A stretch of DNA of 64,000 nt from Porodaedalea pini (GCA_002794775.1 NBAY01000003.1:1116001-1180000), one strand, 5' to 3'; counted from the first letter of the stretch, positions 23,419 through 35,534 are shown. Numbers and translations: made by a program. Notes: generated by a model not told the origin, from the sequence alone.

Positions 23419-23849
23419 CTAGAACCCTCTGCGCCGCAGCCAATCCATAACGTCGTGTTTCCAGCGGCCACCAGCGAGCACGAGGGTGTCGGGTCGCACA
23501 ACATCCGCCTTGAAACGGGCGGCCTGGTCTGAGCCGGGCGCGAAGAGCGAGGAAGCGAGGTCGTCGCGCAGCGACTGAATGTTGACAATAACACTGAGAC
23601 ACCGAAAAAAGGGGGCTGTACGGTCTCCACTCACGTGGATGTTTCCGCGAACGTTTTTGACGAGGACGAGATAGCGGGTGCGCCCATTGCGGATGTCTGA
23701 ATAGACAGGGAGGGAGCCCTGACTGTTACGCGGGATGAAATAGGGCGTGGACTTGCTCGAGTGAGATGAAAGAGGCGACTGGAATAGGAGCGCAATGAGA
23801 AGGGGCGATAGGAGGAGGCTGCGAGGACAAGCCCCTTGGAGAGAGTCAT
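23419..23849 (-). CDS. IMG2: Mitochondrial large ribosomal subunit protein mL49 (Img2)
   Basis: Component of the mitochondrial 54S subunit. Diagnostic segments are TPYFIPRNSQGSLPVYSD, TRYLVLVKNVRGNI, then after one intron (about 23590-23640) SLRDDLASSLF and LVLAGGRWKHDVMDWLRRRG, ending at TAG 23419-23421. The N-terminus is problematic. The only upstream ATG (23849) begins MTLSKGLVLAASSYRPFSLR and continues RSYSSRLFHLTR, a convincing matrix-targeting sequence, but it is in a different reading frame from the conserved domain, with no comfortable intron between. A 77-nt intron with a weak GTCCTC donor and CAAG acceptor would restore frame but would remove most of the presequence. A sequencing or assembly indel is the other explanation. 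Confidence 0.8.
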
Positions 23850-24072
23850 GAGGGAGGACAAGCGCGTGAAGGGATCGACGCACGAATATTGTTGTAGGAC
23901 ATCCGAATATATCCTTCCCTCACTGCGCCTAGCCGCCGCATATCCGATCCCATCTCCTCTCCCTGATTCTCGCCAAACACTTCCATGTAATTAGCCCCGC
24001 GAGCTCTCAATATGTATATAACTGCCCTGTCCTCTCCATTCCACCACCACTCTCCCCCTTCCCTCCCCCGTC

Positions 24073-24928
24073 ATGTTCTACCCACAACACTCAGCCTACT
24101 ACAGCCCGCATCCCTACCACATCCAGCAGCAGCACAGGCAGAGACACCAGCAGCGACAACAGCCAAAGCGCGCACAGGAACAGGAGCTCGGCACCTCCGC
24201 GTCATACCCGATCGTCATCCCGCCGTCCCGCTCGGGGGATACTAATCTCTGGAACGCGCCAGACCCGTCTCTCGCCCTCGAGACGTTCGCCTGGCCCTCA
24301 ATGTGGTTCGACGTGCCGTCCATATCCCCGCCCGCGTCCGGCCAGCTCGCCGCCCAGACGTTCGACATGCTCGACACGCTCCCGGACCTCATCCGTGCGT
24401 CTTTATTCTCCTTTGTCCCCTACACGCCTTCGTGGAGCTCACATCACATTTCGGCATATAGACTCGGACGCAAAGACGCCCGAGGCGTCACCCGTGTCCT
24501 TGCGTGATGCATGCACGACGCCGGCCCAGGACAGCACAAACGTGGTGGCTGTATGCGATGTGCCCCTTGTCGCCCCGCGCCCTCTGCCGTTCACGCCACC
24601 CGCCTTCCTGCAGTTCGACTGCCTCCCGGACGAGGACGAGGACCTCTCCTTCCCGCCGTACACGCACAGTCGGCGCCACCCATGCGACAGCCAGCAGCAA
24701 AAACATCAAAACCCGCGAAAACGCCCCGCACCGCCGCTGCCTACAAGCACCGAAGCCGACGGCATCACCTCGCTGCCTTCGATTTCCAAGAAGCGGAGAC
24801 GAGTCATGCACAGCGAGAACACCGTGCCGGCGCCGGCGCTGCCCGCAGTGTTCATCAACAGCGGCGAGCCCTTCTTCGAGCCGCAGCTCGTACACTTCAC
24901 GCGCGACGGCGTGTTGGGCTGGATCTAG
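24073..24928 (+). CDS. Hypothetical protein, H/Q-rich N-terminus, basic NLS-like patches
   Basis: Two exons: MFYPQHSAYYSPHPYHIQQQ through FDMLDTLPDLI, an intron from about 24393 to 24460, then DSDAKTPEASPVSLRD to the stop after DGVLGWI. The N-terminus is rich in His, Gln and Tyr, followed by Pro-rich segments and aromatic LETFAWPSMWFDVP. The second exon has acidic DCLPDEDEDLSFPP and basic PRKRPAP and SISKKRRRVMHSE, resembling nuclear localisation signals. GC-rich third positions and length support coding. I do not recognise a family; a transcription-related role is only a guess from composition. It is divergent from mL49 with about 220 bp between starts; TATATAACTG near 24014 may be its TATA box. 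Confidence 0.6.
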
Positions 24929-27031
24929 GGTCCTTCTCCCTACTTGAGCTTCGCTGATACGACACAAATTTCCTCTCGCGAATCAGACGGGTTCGCTGTA
25001 TCATAGGCGCAGAAGCAGATCCTTCTCTCTCGCGCGCGCGCTCGGCTTTCCCTGAGGATATACATACTGTGATACCTGTGATATCTGAGAAGGGAGCTGT
25101 GGGAGGGTTCTCGACCCGCAGCTGGGGGCTGCGATGCGATGCGAAGCACTTGCTCCTTTTCCTCCCAGATCGGAGGAACCGCACTAGTATAGCACACGCC
25201 CTATCGGCAGCACTTGCGCCGCACCACAGCATGCCAGCACACATCCGCGTGCTTCATTCTCAGCGGGACGGGATATGCGAGGGCCGTTGAATGGACTGCA
25301 GTCGCTGGCTGGGAACGGGCGGGGGTATGTGCACCGGCCCTCCCACTGCATCACTTATTCCTGGAGGCTGGGGTCAGTTGGGTAGATGGATCACGCTGAC
25401 GACGGTGGATTCAAGTCCCGAATGCGAAAGGCACACGACAGGAGTTGCGATGGGTAGCCTGACACATCATGAGAGCCCCGCAGAAGGGCGTCTCAGACTC
25501 ACTTGCTCGATCCTGGATTCCTGGACGCGAAGCCTTGGATTCGGGTATTCGGCTTCGGCTTCGATTTCGATTTCAACTTCGATTATTCCGGTATTCGCGT
25601 CGCTTTCCTTCACCTCTACCTCTTCTAGATCTCCCGTTTCTTCATTTTCTTCATTTCACCGCTTTCCATTTTGCCATATTTCGCTATTTTCAATTCCGTT
25701 TCACTTAGTGCGGCCAACTGTGTGCATGCATGCACACATTGCGAAGGGCAATTGCCAGTTATTACTCTACATACACGTCTGGGAAGACGCTAGTTTTCAA
25801 TTTCATTGTATTCTACGAAAACGCCGGCCCCACACCCCGCTGCACGGGGATGCGCGGACTCTGTGTCACTAATACACACTTCCTGTTGTCATTATAATCA
25901 TCCGGGGATCCGAACAATGCGTATCCAGTATCGAGCATCTGATATTATCATCTTTGCCCGTTGATGGTTAGAGAAGTTTGCACGTTCGACAGTTTGATAC
26001 TGATTTACTTGGTGGTGACTTACTAGATTGGATTGGACTGATCAGAAACGTGAGCCTGAGGCGCTGTGATACGCGCGATACCGTTGTACAGATCGGGGAG
26101 AATATCACTCATATTGTTATGTTTGCATGATTCGTCCCTGTCATTTTTTTTCTCTTCGATTGAATTGAGGATGGACATGTGAAGAAACGAGAACGCCGAT
26201 GCGGCGTGCGATGAAGATGGGAGATGGAGAAGACGATGCAGAAGATGAAGATGATGATGCAGAAGATAGGAAGTAGAACACAAGGTCCAAGGATGGGCTG
26301 ATGCTCGAATTGGGCTGGTTCGCCGACCGAACGATTCATATTACAGTAATATTCAGAGCGCCGAACGCGAACGCGAGCCTGAGCTCGATGAGGGATAGGA
26401 ACGAATTCGGATTCGACCCAAATGCGGGGGAGCGGTAATTAGCTATAGCAAAAGCAAAGCCTAACCAGGCCTAGAGGGGGATAACTGCGTAGTGAACCCT
26501 TTCCCTTCAAGTTAAATTGTCGAAGAAACTCGATCAGAATCAGTCGATAGCCGGAATGCGCACACATAACACTCGTACATGCGAGGGAAAAGCCCCTGTG
26601 TGTTGCAAAGTAAATAGAGTACTAGTAAGAAGGGAAAAGAAAGTCGAAATGACATCGAGGAGTCGTGGCACCCCGACACACACTAGTGCTAGTCACGGTG
26701 GCATGCCACAGATGAAGATGCGCCTGCCCTCGCCTCGCCTCGCCTCAGGTCGGGGGGACGATTTTTGATTTCTCACTATGACACTTGGAGCAACCATCCC
26801 CGTACTCGTAGTATAAATTAAATATATACGCGAATGCGTGATTACTAGTACTTTGCTCTGCGTGGACGATAAACCACGATGGGTCGTTGGGTCGTTGATA
26901 AATGAAGCTCGAAGAGAGAGAGGACGAGGAACAGATGGAAGCAAAATGGACTATGGACGGCGGGTGTGCGTTCGTAAAAAGTTAAGCGCCTCGTAGACGC
27001 CGGGAAGCACCTACGTCATCGCCGGCGCTCA
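24929..27031. other. Gene-poor, low-complexity region
   Basis: About 2.1 kb without a supported gene. Segments of simple sequence occur: imperfect TTCGAT/TTCGGC triplet-like runs at about 25545-25590, purine-rich GAAGATG repeats at about 26210-26275, and CTCGC repeats at about 26728-26747. The open frame at 25291-25872 covers the first of these and shows no protein features, so I treat it as chance. Confidence 0.5.
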
Positions 27032-27830
27032 ATGCAACTTGAACTTCAACATCGACTTCGAATGGCCTTCGCAAACAGAATTTTCGGCAGCGCCAGCAAC
27101 GACAGCAGCAAATCAAACAATCCGGCACCCTCCAAAAAAGCAGACGAGGTGCTCAAGCAATTCATCGCTGTACGTGTATTGTGTTCATGCGCCCCGCGGC
27201 TCGCAAGGGGGTGCGGGGAGGAAAAGAAAACTTGCCCGAAAACTAATTCGGATTTAATATATTAATGGTGACTTGCCCCGCGCGGAATGCAGAAATCGCC
27301 CAGGGCGAAGTATACGTTCACCAGCGAACGCGATGCGCCGCAGTCCGAGCTGTGCCGGGCCCAGGAGGGCGAGCGCCAGAAGGAGTGCATCATGGTGTGT
27401 CTTCCTCTTCTTCCATTTTCCTTCTCTCTTCTTCTCGTTCTCATCAAAGGACTGTTTTGCGTACTCACTCGACCGTCTTCGTTTACCGCAGATTCAGATG
27501 CAGAGCACGCGATTGTTCCAAGCAATGCAGGTGCGCGGTTATTTGTATACTGTTATACTGCGGACACAGTCTTCCAGCTCCCAGCTTCCTCACCTTTCGT
27601 CCTTTTTCACTTCGCACAAGTACTCCATCTCCCCTATCCGCATCTGCGTTTCTATCGTCTTCTCCCGCATTCTCTCATCGCATTCGTCCCGTGTTCCTTG
27701 ATATATACCTGTGTATCAAGAAGACCTTCTGACGCGTCGCATCGCTCTCTCCTATCAGGACAACGGCTTCTTCTGCGTACTGCCCTTCGATCCCTCGCAG
27801 ACCCACATCGAGTGCACGCCGAAACCTTAG
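27032..27830 (+). CDS. Small hypothetical protein with four exons
   Basis: I assemble MAFANRIFGSASNDSSKS...KADEVLKQFIA (exon 1), KSPRAKYTFTSERDAPQSEL...QKECIM (27295-27393), a short exon IQMQSTRLFQAMQ (about 27491-27529) and DNGFFCVLPFDPSQTHIECT ending at TAG 27828-27830. Exon joins checked are GT-AG and in phase; two in-frame ATGs (27032, 27062) are possible starts. About 115-125 residues, charged and helical in the middle with a hydrophobic FFCVLPF near the end. No family recognised. Conservation of frame over four exons is the main support. Confidence 0.55.
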
Positions 27831-29010
27831 CTTTGGACCTTCACGTCTGCTGCGGCCAGCGAAAGACCGCAGCAGGACTTGGCGTCGGAGAAGGGGAGAA
27901 AACCCCTATACTGGGGAGTCAAGTTGTCTGGCGCCGGGACCGGGGCCGGGGAAATCTGAATCTGATGAGGCGAAGAGGCGACTGGATTAAAGGGATGGAA
28001 GTGACGTCGCTGCAGGGAAATTGCGGACAACGTTCGTTCGTAATATACGTACTGCGCGCACTGTCTGGTTCGTATCCCAAGCGAAACATTAGCACTGAGG
28101 TCTAGCGCCTCGGTCCTCTGTGCATCCATGTATCTTTTCTTTTGTCTTAATCATTATACATAATCTTGCAGCAGTGCGTTTTTCTTATATCTTTTCCAAG
28201 TTTCTTCCGAGGTGCTGTACCCCCGGTAAGAATTAACACATTGATATTCAAAGTTTCGCCGGTTCCATTCTCGTGTCCTCCTTCGAATTCGCGCGAATAA
28301 GGCGGAGATATGTGTACTACGACGTGAATCGATATCAATATCAATATCACCCATCATGTTCACCGTGTTCGCCGAGATTCATTCATTCCGAGTCAGCCTG
28401 AAAGCTTCTCCAAATACTAGTACTATATATGTTGTACACCTTCTTCACCGCCGATGCTGTCCGTTTATTTCGGACCGAGCTGGGCTTGAAGTTTGAAGCT
28501 TGAAGTTTGGACGGACATGATAGATGAGACGTGGGTCCCCGTACTATACCCGCAGCCGAAATCTTCCAGCGCGGCACTGCGCACTGTGCATCTCATGACA
28601 AGAAAAAAAATCATCAGAAGTCGCCGAAACTCATATAGCAGTCGCCTGTGGTAGGCCACGTAGCACACAGAAGGAGGCTGTTATGATAGAAGATCTAGAG
28701 TTCTCGGTAGTGTGAAGTTTGCGAACTCATCAAATAGATACAGCTCTACGCAGGCGAATACCGAAATATCGGCCATAGTTCTCGGCAACACAGCGCGCAA
28801 TACGGCGTGTACACAAAGTACGTTGCACCGACTTCATTGAGAGTGCGGTATCGGTATCGGTATCGGTATCGGTATTTAATGATGACTGTTCGACTGCGGT
28901 CGCTTGTCTACTGATTCGGAAGGAAGCCCGTGTTGCGTTCTGCTGTAAGCACAGGTGCCTAAAGAACGAACGAACGCGAAAAAAAATAACAAGTCACTTG
29001 GAAGTTGTAG
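27831..29010. other. Intergenic with GGTATC microsatellite
   Basis: About 1.2 kb between two convergent genes, longer than needed for two 3' UTRs. It contains a short GGTATC array at about 28847-28875. No gene recognised on either strand. Confidence 0.5.
28847..28875. repeat. GGTATC hexanucleotide microsatellite
   Basis: Nearly five perfect copies of GGTATC in intergenic DNA, read directly from the sequence. Confidence 0.9.
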
Positions 29011-30801
29011 TTATGTCTCCAGCACGCGTTGTTTCTGCTGTTCCGCAAAGATTCTCCGCTGCTCTGCAGAGCGGAATTCAATGGTCGCAACTTCCGCCTC
29101 GGACGTTGCGCGCCGTGCGGCCGCGTTTGCGCGGGCGTACTCTGCGTATAATGGCAGGCGGGCAGCGTCGAAGCGGTTGAGCTGCAGAACGAGGCAATAG
29201 ACGAGTTGTGAGTTGGCGTTACAGTGCAAAATTAGAAAGAGAACATAGCATGTATGCACGGACCTCTGCGAAATTGACGGGCTCGTAAAGAGGCCTCCAT
29301 TTCGGAATCTCGGGCAGGCGGGCGGGCGGGGGCTGTACTGCTGCAGAACGCGGGCCTGTCGGCGCGTTGATAGGGATGTCGACTCGCGTCGTCGGAGACG
29401 GGGCAGTAGAGGTCTCTCCTCGGGACGGCCCAGCAAATGAGGCGCGATGTGCGGGGCCGGAAGGTATAGGCTTTTCGCTAGCTACAACGGAGACGGTGCA
29501 GGAGAATTCCGGGAGGGCGGCGTGGCGGTATTGACGCTTGCCCTTGAGCTCGCACCGAGGTCCGCGAGACGCTGCTGGGCGTATCGAGGCTCTGTGGGGG
29601 TATCAGGCGGAGCAGCCCTTGTTTCACGGGGATCGCGAGGATAGAAAGCTGGAGCTGGAGCATTTGGTGGACCAGAGCGTGAAGGCGGGGGTGACCAACG
29701 CTCGGGCTGCTTCTCTTCCCGACGCCGCGCAGATGGCGCGGGAGACGGGCTCCTTCGTCGATCACTGATGGGGCTCGGGCTCGGACTAGTTGTTCTCAAT
29801 CGCCTTTGTGCCCGACTATCCTGTTCAAGAGGAGAATATGAACGGTCTCTTTTCCGAAGCGTGTGGCTCGGCCGTTCGCGCTCGGCCCCGCCGCGACGCG
29901 TGCTAGAGCGCCTAGAGTCGATGCTGTCGTCGCGCCGTGGCTGGATGTGCGAGCCACTTCTGTCCCTTGTTTTACTCAAGCTCCTTTCGCGAAAGGCGCG
30001 CGGAGGAGAGCGGGGCGAAGGTGATCGGGAGTTCGGATGTCGGATGTATAGTGGTGGAGAGCGGGCACGCGTGTGTAAGGGAGGACTTCGATATCGAAAG
30101 TCGGCTTCTGCGTCAAAAAGAAATCGAAGAAAATAAGTGTTAAATAATGGGGAAGTAGAGTGAGGGATACGAACCTGGTCGTCGAGAATACGACGAGCCG
30201 TGATACGTTTCTTCGGCGTATCGTCCATCTCTGTCTCTGTCGCTGTCTCGCATTCGATCGTTCCTTTCCCATACCCGCTCTCGCGGCCTCTCATATGCAC
30301 CCCTCGGTGCTCTATCCCGATCCCGTTCATAAAACCGCTCACGATCGCGATCCATGTCGCGCTCTCTGGCCCTGTCGTCTCTCCACCCACCCGTGCGCCT
30401 CGAAAATGCCGCCCCCTGCCTGTATCCCGCGTCCACTCTCGCTCATCCCGGACGTCCCTGTCTCTGTCTCTGTCTCTGTCTCTGTCTCTGTCTCTGCCTC
30501 TGTTCCAGTCGCGAGTGTCACGTGCGTACGAAGCAGGATGCGAAGCTCGCGGGGGTAAGTATACGTCGTCGCGCCGTGGAGGGCCTGTAGCCCATGCGTC
30601 TTCGTGCGACACGCGCTCCCTAAATCTATCCCGATCTCGGAAGTCCCTTTCTCGGGATCTGTCCCTCTCGCTGATCTCTCCGCGCTCGCGCTCTTCGTGT
30701 GCCATGGAATGCGATGGGCTGCGGTCAGTAGGCGAGTTGCGCTCTCGTTCTGGCCAGACAGAGGGAGGTCCAATTCGTGCCTTCAAAGGAAGGCGATCCA
30801 T
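29011..30801 (-). CDS. RD/RS-rich protein, putative RNA-associated
   Basis: Starts at ATG 30801 (MDRLPLKARIGPPSVWPER) and is dominated by Arg-Asp/Glu dipeptides, including an RDRDRDRDRDRDRD run encoded by a TCTCTG hexanucleotide array, then Ser/Arg/Pro-rich stretches. RD/RS composition is typical of splicing and RNA-processing proteins; no RRM or zinc finger is visible. Frame changes near 30400 and 29490 are explained by GT-AG introns (for example donor GTGCGA, acceptor GTTGTAG, 74 nt, ending near 29488). The C-terminal exons give PPPARLPEIPKWRPLYEP and QLNRFDAARLPLYAEYAR, then a helical RRATSEAEVATIEFRSAEQR tail ending VLET, TAA at 29011-29013. The C-terminal block looks like the conserved part. 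Function not assigned. Confidence 0.7.
30461..30502. repeat. TCTCTG coding microsatellite
   Basis: About seven tandem TCTCTG/CCTCTG units. On the minus strand they encode alternating Arg-Asp inside the RD-rich protein, so unit gain or loss changes length by two residues without shifting frame. Confidence 0.85.
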
Positions 30802-31170
30802 GTGATAGACTTTTGGTTACGGTAACAGCCAGTAAAGAGGCCTCCTAGTCTTGGAGTGTCAGAAATTACTCCAGCAAAGTTGGGCGTAGTTTTTCAGTGC
30901 GACCGAGATTTATAACGGTACAATATGAATATCTTCTTGTTGACAGTATGAGAATGGTGGAGAAAGTCTTGAAAAAAAAAGATTGTGGCTGAATATCTCA
31001 GTTCTCGTGCACGTGACCTCAACTTTGTAATATTGCACTGCTCTGCACTACACTACTGCGGAAACAGAGAAAGGAAGGGGAGGGGAAAGGAAAAGAAAGG
31101 AGACAAATAGACGAGATATGGACGTGGTGGCCGAATATGTGTATACGTAAGAAAGGAAGGAGGGAAGCGT
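30802..31170. promoter_or_regulatory. Promoter side of RD-rich gene, up to LINE 3' end
   Basis: About 370 bp between the start of the RD-rich gene and the end of LINE sequence. It is purine-rich near 31060-31110. With the segment 39977-40164 on the other side of the LINE it probably formed one divergent intergenic region before insertion. Confidence 0.4.
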
Positions 31171-31192
31171 TAAGAAAAACTAAGGGTATGCG

Positions 31193-33950
31193 TTATGTAA
31201 GATCAGGTGGAAGGTCTGAATAATATGGCATTGCGTCGGGTGGGCGGCGAAAAGAAAAGTAAGCGAATTGTATGAGTAACATGAAGTTCGATGGGGAAAA
31301 CCAATTTGAAAAAGAGAGGGGGAGTAGTGATTTCTGGAACAGTTGACGACGGAATTGTGAAAAAAAGGGGCATACGTTAAGGATATGATGGACGTCATGT
31401 TTGGAGCAAAGTGGGTCCGGGCACCGGCGTGGCAGGTTTCGATCATGCATATCAAGTGTATTCAGGAGGATCCCAACTGCTCTCGATTGGAGGTAGCAAG
31501 GAATGCGTTTCTCTGGGTTTAGTCGCAGGAAAGGGCGTAATTGGCGATGGGGGTAAAGGACAAATGGAGCAGTGGTGACACTGCGATGGTGTCAAAGGTT
31601 CAGGACACGATTCCGCCATTTGGCAAGAAGATCGGTTGAAAATCGCGCGTGTAGGTTGGGTAGAGAATTGGGAGCAAGACTTTTGCGCTGAGAGTGTGAG
31701 GCTTGGTTTGCGAGCTGGTCTGCCCACAAGTTGCCAGGTAATCCCATATGGGAAGGCACCCATTGTACGGAGATCGTGGATGCTTCGTGGTGAGTGGCTA
31801 GAAAGATGCCGCAAAGTCTGCGAACAGCTGTAATAAAAGCTGCGTGAAGGGGGTCCTCTGAAAAAATGAGCCATGCACAGTTGGCTGAGTCTGTGATGAC
31901 GCGGAGATGGGTAGGGAGGGCGCAGTGCGCTAGTAAAGATGCGAAGCGCGTTAGACCAGCGATGAGGGCTTGTTGTTCCTCATAGAGAATATTGCTTTGA
32001 GTGTGCGCGTCTGAAGCGAAGGATGCTATTTCACGCCGGTTATGCATGATGGAAAATCCGTGTCCACCGGTGGGTGTGCCACTCTGTTCGATGACAGAAC
32101 CATCTGTGAATAGAAAATATTAGAATGGGGGAGGGTGATTGAAGAGTTGGAGAAAGGAGTGTTTGATGCTACGACTATGCGTGTGAGAAGTAATTGGAAC
32201 AAGAGAAAGACGAGAATGAACTGGTGGAATAATGGGATAAAGAGAAATGCTTGGAATTGTGATGTTTGCAGGAAGGGAATTGCGGATGTCCACTGAAGGA
32301 GGGAGAGAAGTACGAACTTTTGATACATAAGAAGTTATGAAGTGCTTGGATTGATATTGAACAAAAAGGTCAATGGGTGGAATAGAAAGCAGAGAACCGA
32401 CAGCGTCTTTGTGGACGTTATTAGAAACAATAAGAGAGAGGGCGTGGTGCTGCACCTGTGATAGAATGGTGGAAATGGCAGGTGAGTCTGGGAAAAGCTG
32501 GGCACCATAAGTGGCGACAGAACGAATGAGATTGAAATATAAAAGGCGGGCGTATTCAAGGTACGCGCCGTGAGAACGATAAAATAAAAAGGAGCGTTGG
32601 GCAAGGGTGGATAACGCCTTATTGGTGCAAGCATGAAGGTGTAGATGGGGAATGAGGTGGTGATGAAAAATCATGCCCAGCCAAGTAATATGTGACCGGG
32701 GGGAAATGGTTTGAGAAGGTGATAAAATAAGAGAAGGTTGATGCTCGGGTTGAGTTGAAAAAGAAGCAGATTGGTGGGCAGAATTGGGAGTGAAATGGAT
32801 GAGTTCAATGGAGTCCAGGTCAATAGAAAGGCCCAACTGTGAAAATTGAAGAGAGAGAAAGCGAAATTGGTTTCGTAGTCGAACAAGATTGGTGCGCATA
32901 CTCAATGAGCGCGCAGCGAGAAGGTGGTCATCTATGTAAGCAAGAAGTGGACGATTGTAGGGGAAGCATTTGTAATAAGCGTCAATAGCCGGTGCGGCTG
33001 CAAAAACAGAAATGAGGGGAGAAAGAGGGGACCCCTGGGGGACACCCCGGTTGGGTTTGATGAAAGTATCAGAGAAATATTGATTGAAGTGTAAAGAAAT
33101 GGGGCGGTTGCGCATCCAATGGGAAACACAATTTATAAGGTTGGGATGAATGTTCGACCGGACTAAGCGGTCAATAAGCAAAGGATGGGAAATGTTGTCA
33201 AAAAAACCCTGTATATCGACGGTGACAACGGAAGTTAGCCATCGACGGTCATTAGGTTCGCGTGGGCCCAGCCCAGGTTTATGAGAAGTGGGTGAAGAAA
33301 TGTATGGTTTGTGGTTGTTTAAATGTAAAAGTTTGTAGCATGCGGTAAGGGTGGAAAGCGCTTTCCGGCAGCCATGTTGAGAAGAAGGGATAAGGGAGCG
33401 TTGTTCAAAGATATTTTGAAGACGATTGAAAAGGATGTGTTTGAATAGTTTGCCCATTGTGTCCATGAGGGAGATAGGGCGGAAAGAGCGTGGGAGCGAG
33501 AAATCACTTCGCTTTGGCTTGGGGATGAATGTAACGATGGAGTGTTTGAATGAAAGGGGGAAATAGCTGAAAGAGAGGCAAAGCGAGAATAATTGAGAAA
33601 AGAAAAGAGGTTCAAATTCAATGAAAAGTTTAAGATGAAGAAAAGTAAAAGAATTGTCGCCTGGGGCGGTCGAATTGTCTGTGCCCTTTAAGGCGCAGAG
33701 CATTTCATCGACAGAGACTGGCTCGATGTCAGCAAGGGGAGGGAGCGAATGCTGATCATGATAACCAGGTGGCAGTGCAGGAAAGAACGTAGAGCGAAAA
33801 AGGTCAGATTTCTCGCTTTCGTTAAGGCTGTATCTCCCGGATGGGAGTTTCAAGGCGCTGATAGGGTGGCGTCGGCGCGTGGAGCCCAGATATTGGCATT
33901 TCCAGATCGACGAATGGTCGGACTGGTGCAGTAGCTTGCCAAAGTGTTAG
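31193..33950 (-). pseudogene. LINE ORF2 3' half: reverse transcriptase, RNase H, zinc-knuckle tail
   Basis: The RT part carries the fingers-palm blocks of LINE reverse transcriptases: FIPKPKRSDFSLPRSFRPIS, the region around DIQGFFDNISHPLL, GVPQGSPLSPL, and the catalytic YIDD in LLAYIDDHLLAA. After a TAA (32120-32122) the same frame continues with RNase H: FLFTDGS, LYEEQQAL, VITDSANC and GNLWADQLAN. A TGA at 31592-31594 interrupts again before RRCPDPLC..H..C, a cysteine/histidine tail common in Tad-like ORF2. All parts lie in one frame, so only two nonsense changes separate them. The upstream end, FGKLLHQSDHSSIWKCQYLG, directly abuts the foreign insert. Confidence 0.85.
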
Positions 33951-34886
33951 GGTCGGGCGAATATTCCAATTCTTTAACCACGAAGGTGTTGCCTTCCGGA
34001 CTGTATGGTCCTCTGAGTGGTGTATTACCGAGACAACTTTACTTATCTTCGACCGATCCCGTAACCAGCTTCTCCTTCGCTGCCCTTATCAGGTGGAACC
34101 TGAGGTTGGTATTGAAAGCACTTAGTTACAGCAGATAGGGGAGGTAATGCCCTAGAGGGTCGAGAGACGTTCGGTTATGCTGTGATGTTGTCTAGGAGGC
34201 AAACTGCAAGGCTTGGCGTAGCCGAGATGCACTCAACCAGACTTGGTTCTGTGGACAATGAGAGGAACCTTCTAAGCGTGGCGTAGCCGAGGGTCTACTC
34301 AATCAAAGTCAATCCTTATTCAACTTGGGACAAATCCTCAACCCAGTGTGGGGCGGACTCGTTATTCAACCAAGGGGGATATTACACAGTGGTAGTTATA
34401 GATGTAGAGGTAGGGGTAAGAAGTAGCAGTGTTCTGTAACCTTCTGAAAGGGATGTAAAATAAAAGCGATAGAGAATGGGGATCTGGGGTGCTAGTTACT
34501 CGGCCTTATATAGCCTACTGGATTTCTAATTTCTTTACTTTCTGTCCAACCAGATGCCCTTCCGTCTCCTTCCTATGTTTCAGGTGGCCGCAGCACTTGG
34601 CTGCTGCAGTGGGGATGTGTGCACATGTACTCCGTCCAATGGTTTGCTTGTATTCTGCAATTTAGACTGCGGTGTGAGTCACGTGATGTCATGACCCACG
34701 CGCTCGGGTGAGTACATCACTGATTTGGTAGTCGGGCTCCCACGTTCTCCACATGCTTTGGTTTAATTAACTTCCTGCTTCTCCCGTGTGCTTCTATATC
34801 GGGGCTTTACTTCCCTGCTTCTCGAAGCATCTTCCTCGGTTGTGGCACTGCATAGCCTATCAGGTTGCATTGCTGCGCTCGGGTGG

Positions 34887-35534
34887 TCATTCCTCCCATT
34901 CAAATCCCTTGGGGATAACCATGTGGACCCATGGGTTATTCTTGGATCGCCATTCAGTGTCAGGTCCACTCGGTGATAGGGCTGCTCCGCTGAGACATGT
35001 CTCCATTGTGAACGGTGGGTCATGTACTCCTAAGGCTAGAGTGATCTTGAATGTTCGTCTTCGTGACACATGCTCGAATTCGTATAGCGTAATCGTGCCT
35101 TGATGCTTTATGTCCCTGAGGTATGCCCAACAGTGCTTGAGTGCTGTCGTTATGTGTATCGGTATGTCATTCCCTTGTACTGGACTCGGGGTAGGTATTC
35201 GTATCATCATCTTGCAGTTCCTGCATTCTTCGTGTGGCTCCTTATTGTATTGGATGACTGTATCCCATTTGTAGTTCTCCATGCCACGTTCTTCTTTACT
35301 GATGTGGACTTTATATGTCTTGGCATCTCGATAGTAGATTGCTTGTCCTGTTTCAAAGTATGGGGATTGGCCTTCCCACTTGTGTGCTCGTAATGTGACG
35401 TCCTGGTCCATTAATCCTATTGTCTTCAGGAGTTCTGGGACCTTCTGTGCTACGTTCTGTAGTAGCATGCACTTGGTGCATTGGGGATCAACCTCCATTG
35501 GTTGTCCTTTGCTTTCTTGACGTTTGTGTGCCAT
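34887..35534 (-). CDS. Unknown 215-aa protein with two CxxC pairs, inside LINE insert
   Basis: An uninterrupted frame from ATG 35534 to the stop at 34887. CxxC pairs at residues 19-22 (PQCTKCMLLQN) and 104-107 (EECRNCKMMI) could bind one zinc. The rest is mixed polar with aromatic residues (HKWEGQSPYFETG, HCWAYLRDIKHQG, FEWEE at the end), reading like a folded protein. No signal peptide or membrane segment. I recognise no transposase, integrase, or capsid motif. Being intact within a broken LINE implies recent insertion or selection. Whether it is cargo or the element's own protein is unknown. Confidence 0.5.
   Translation of the reverse strand: MAHKRQESKGQPMEVDPQCTKCMLLQNVAQKVPELLKTIGLMDQDVTLRAHKWEGQSPYFETGQAIYYRDAKTYKVHISKEERGMENYKWDTVIQYNKEPHEECRNCKMMIRIPTPSPVQGNDIPIHITTALKHCWAYLRDIKHQGTITLYEFEHVSRRRTFKITLALGVHDPPFTMETCLSGAALSPSGPDTEWRSKNNPWVHMVIPKGFEWEE

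Noticed and set aside
25291..25872. Plus-strand open frame of about 190 codons
   Set aside because: Covers simple-sequence DNA, lacks coding features and has no exon partners.
27287..28105. Plus-strand open frame of about 270 codons
   Set aside because: Overlaps exons and introns of the four-exon gene at 27032-27830 in another frame; translation is low-complexity Ser/Leu/Arg.
29482..30801. Apparent frameshifts in the RD-rich gene
   Set aside because: Both frame changes can be explained by ordinary GT-AG introns of about 52 and 74 nt, so I do not call it a pseudogene.
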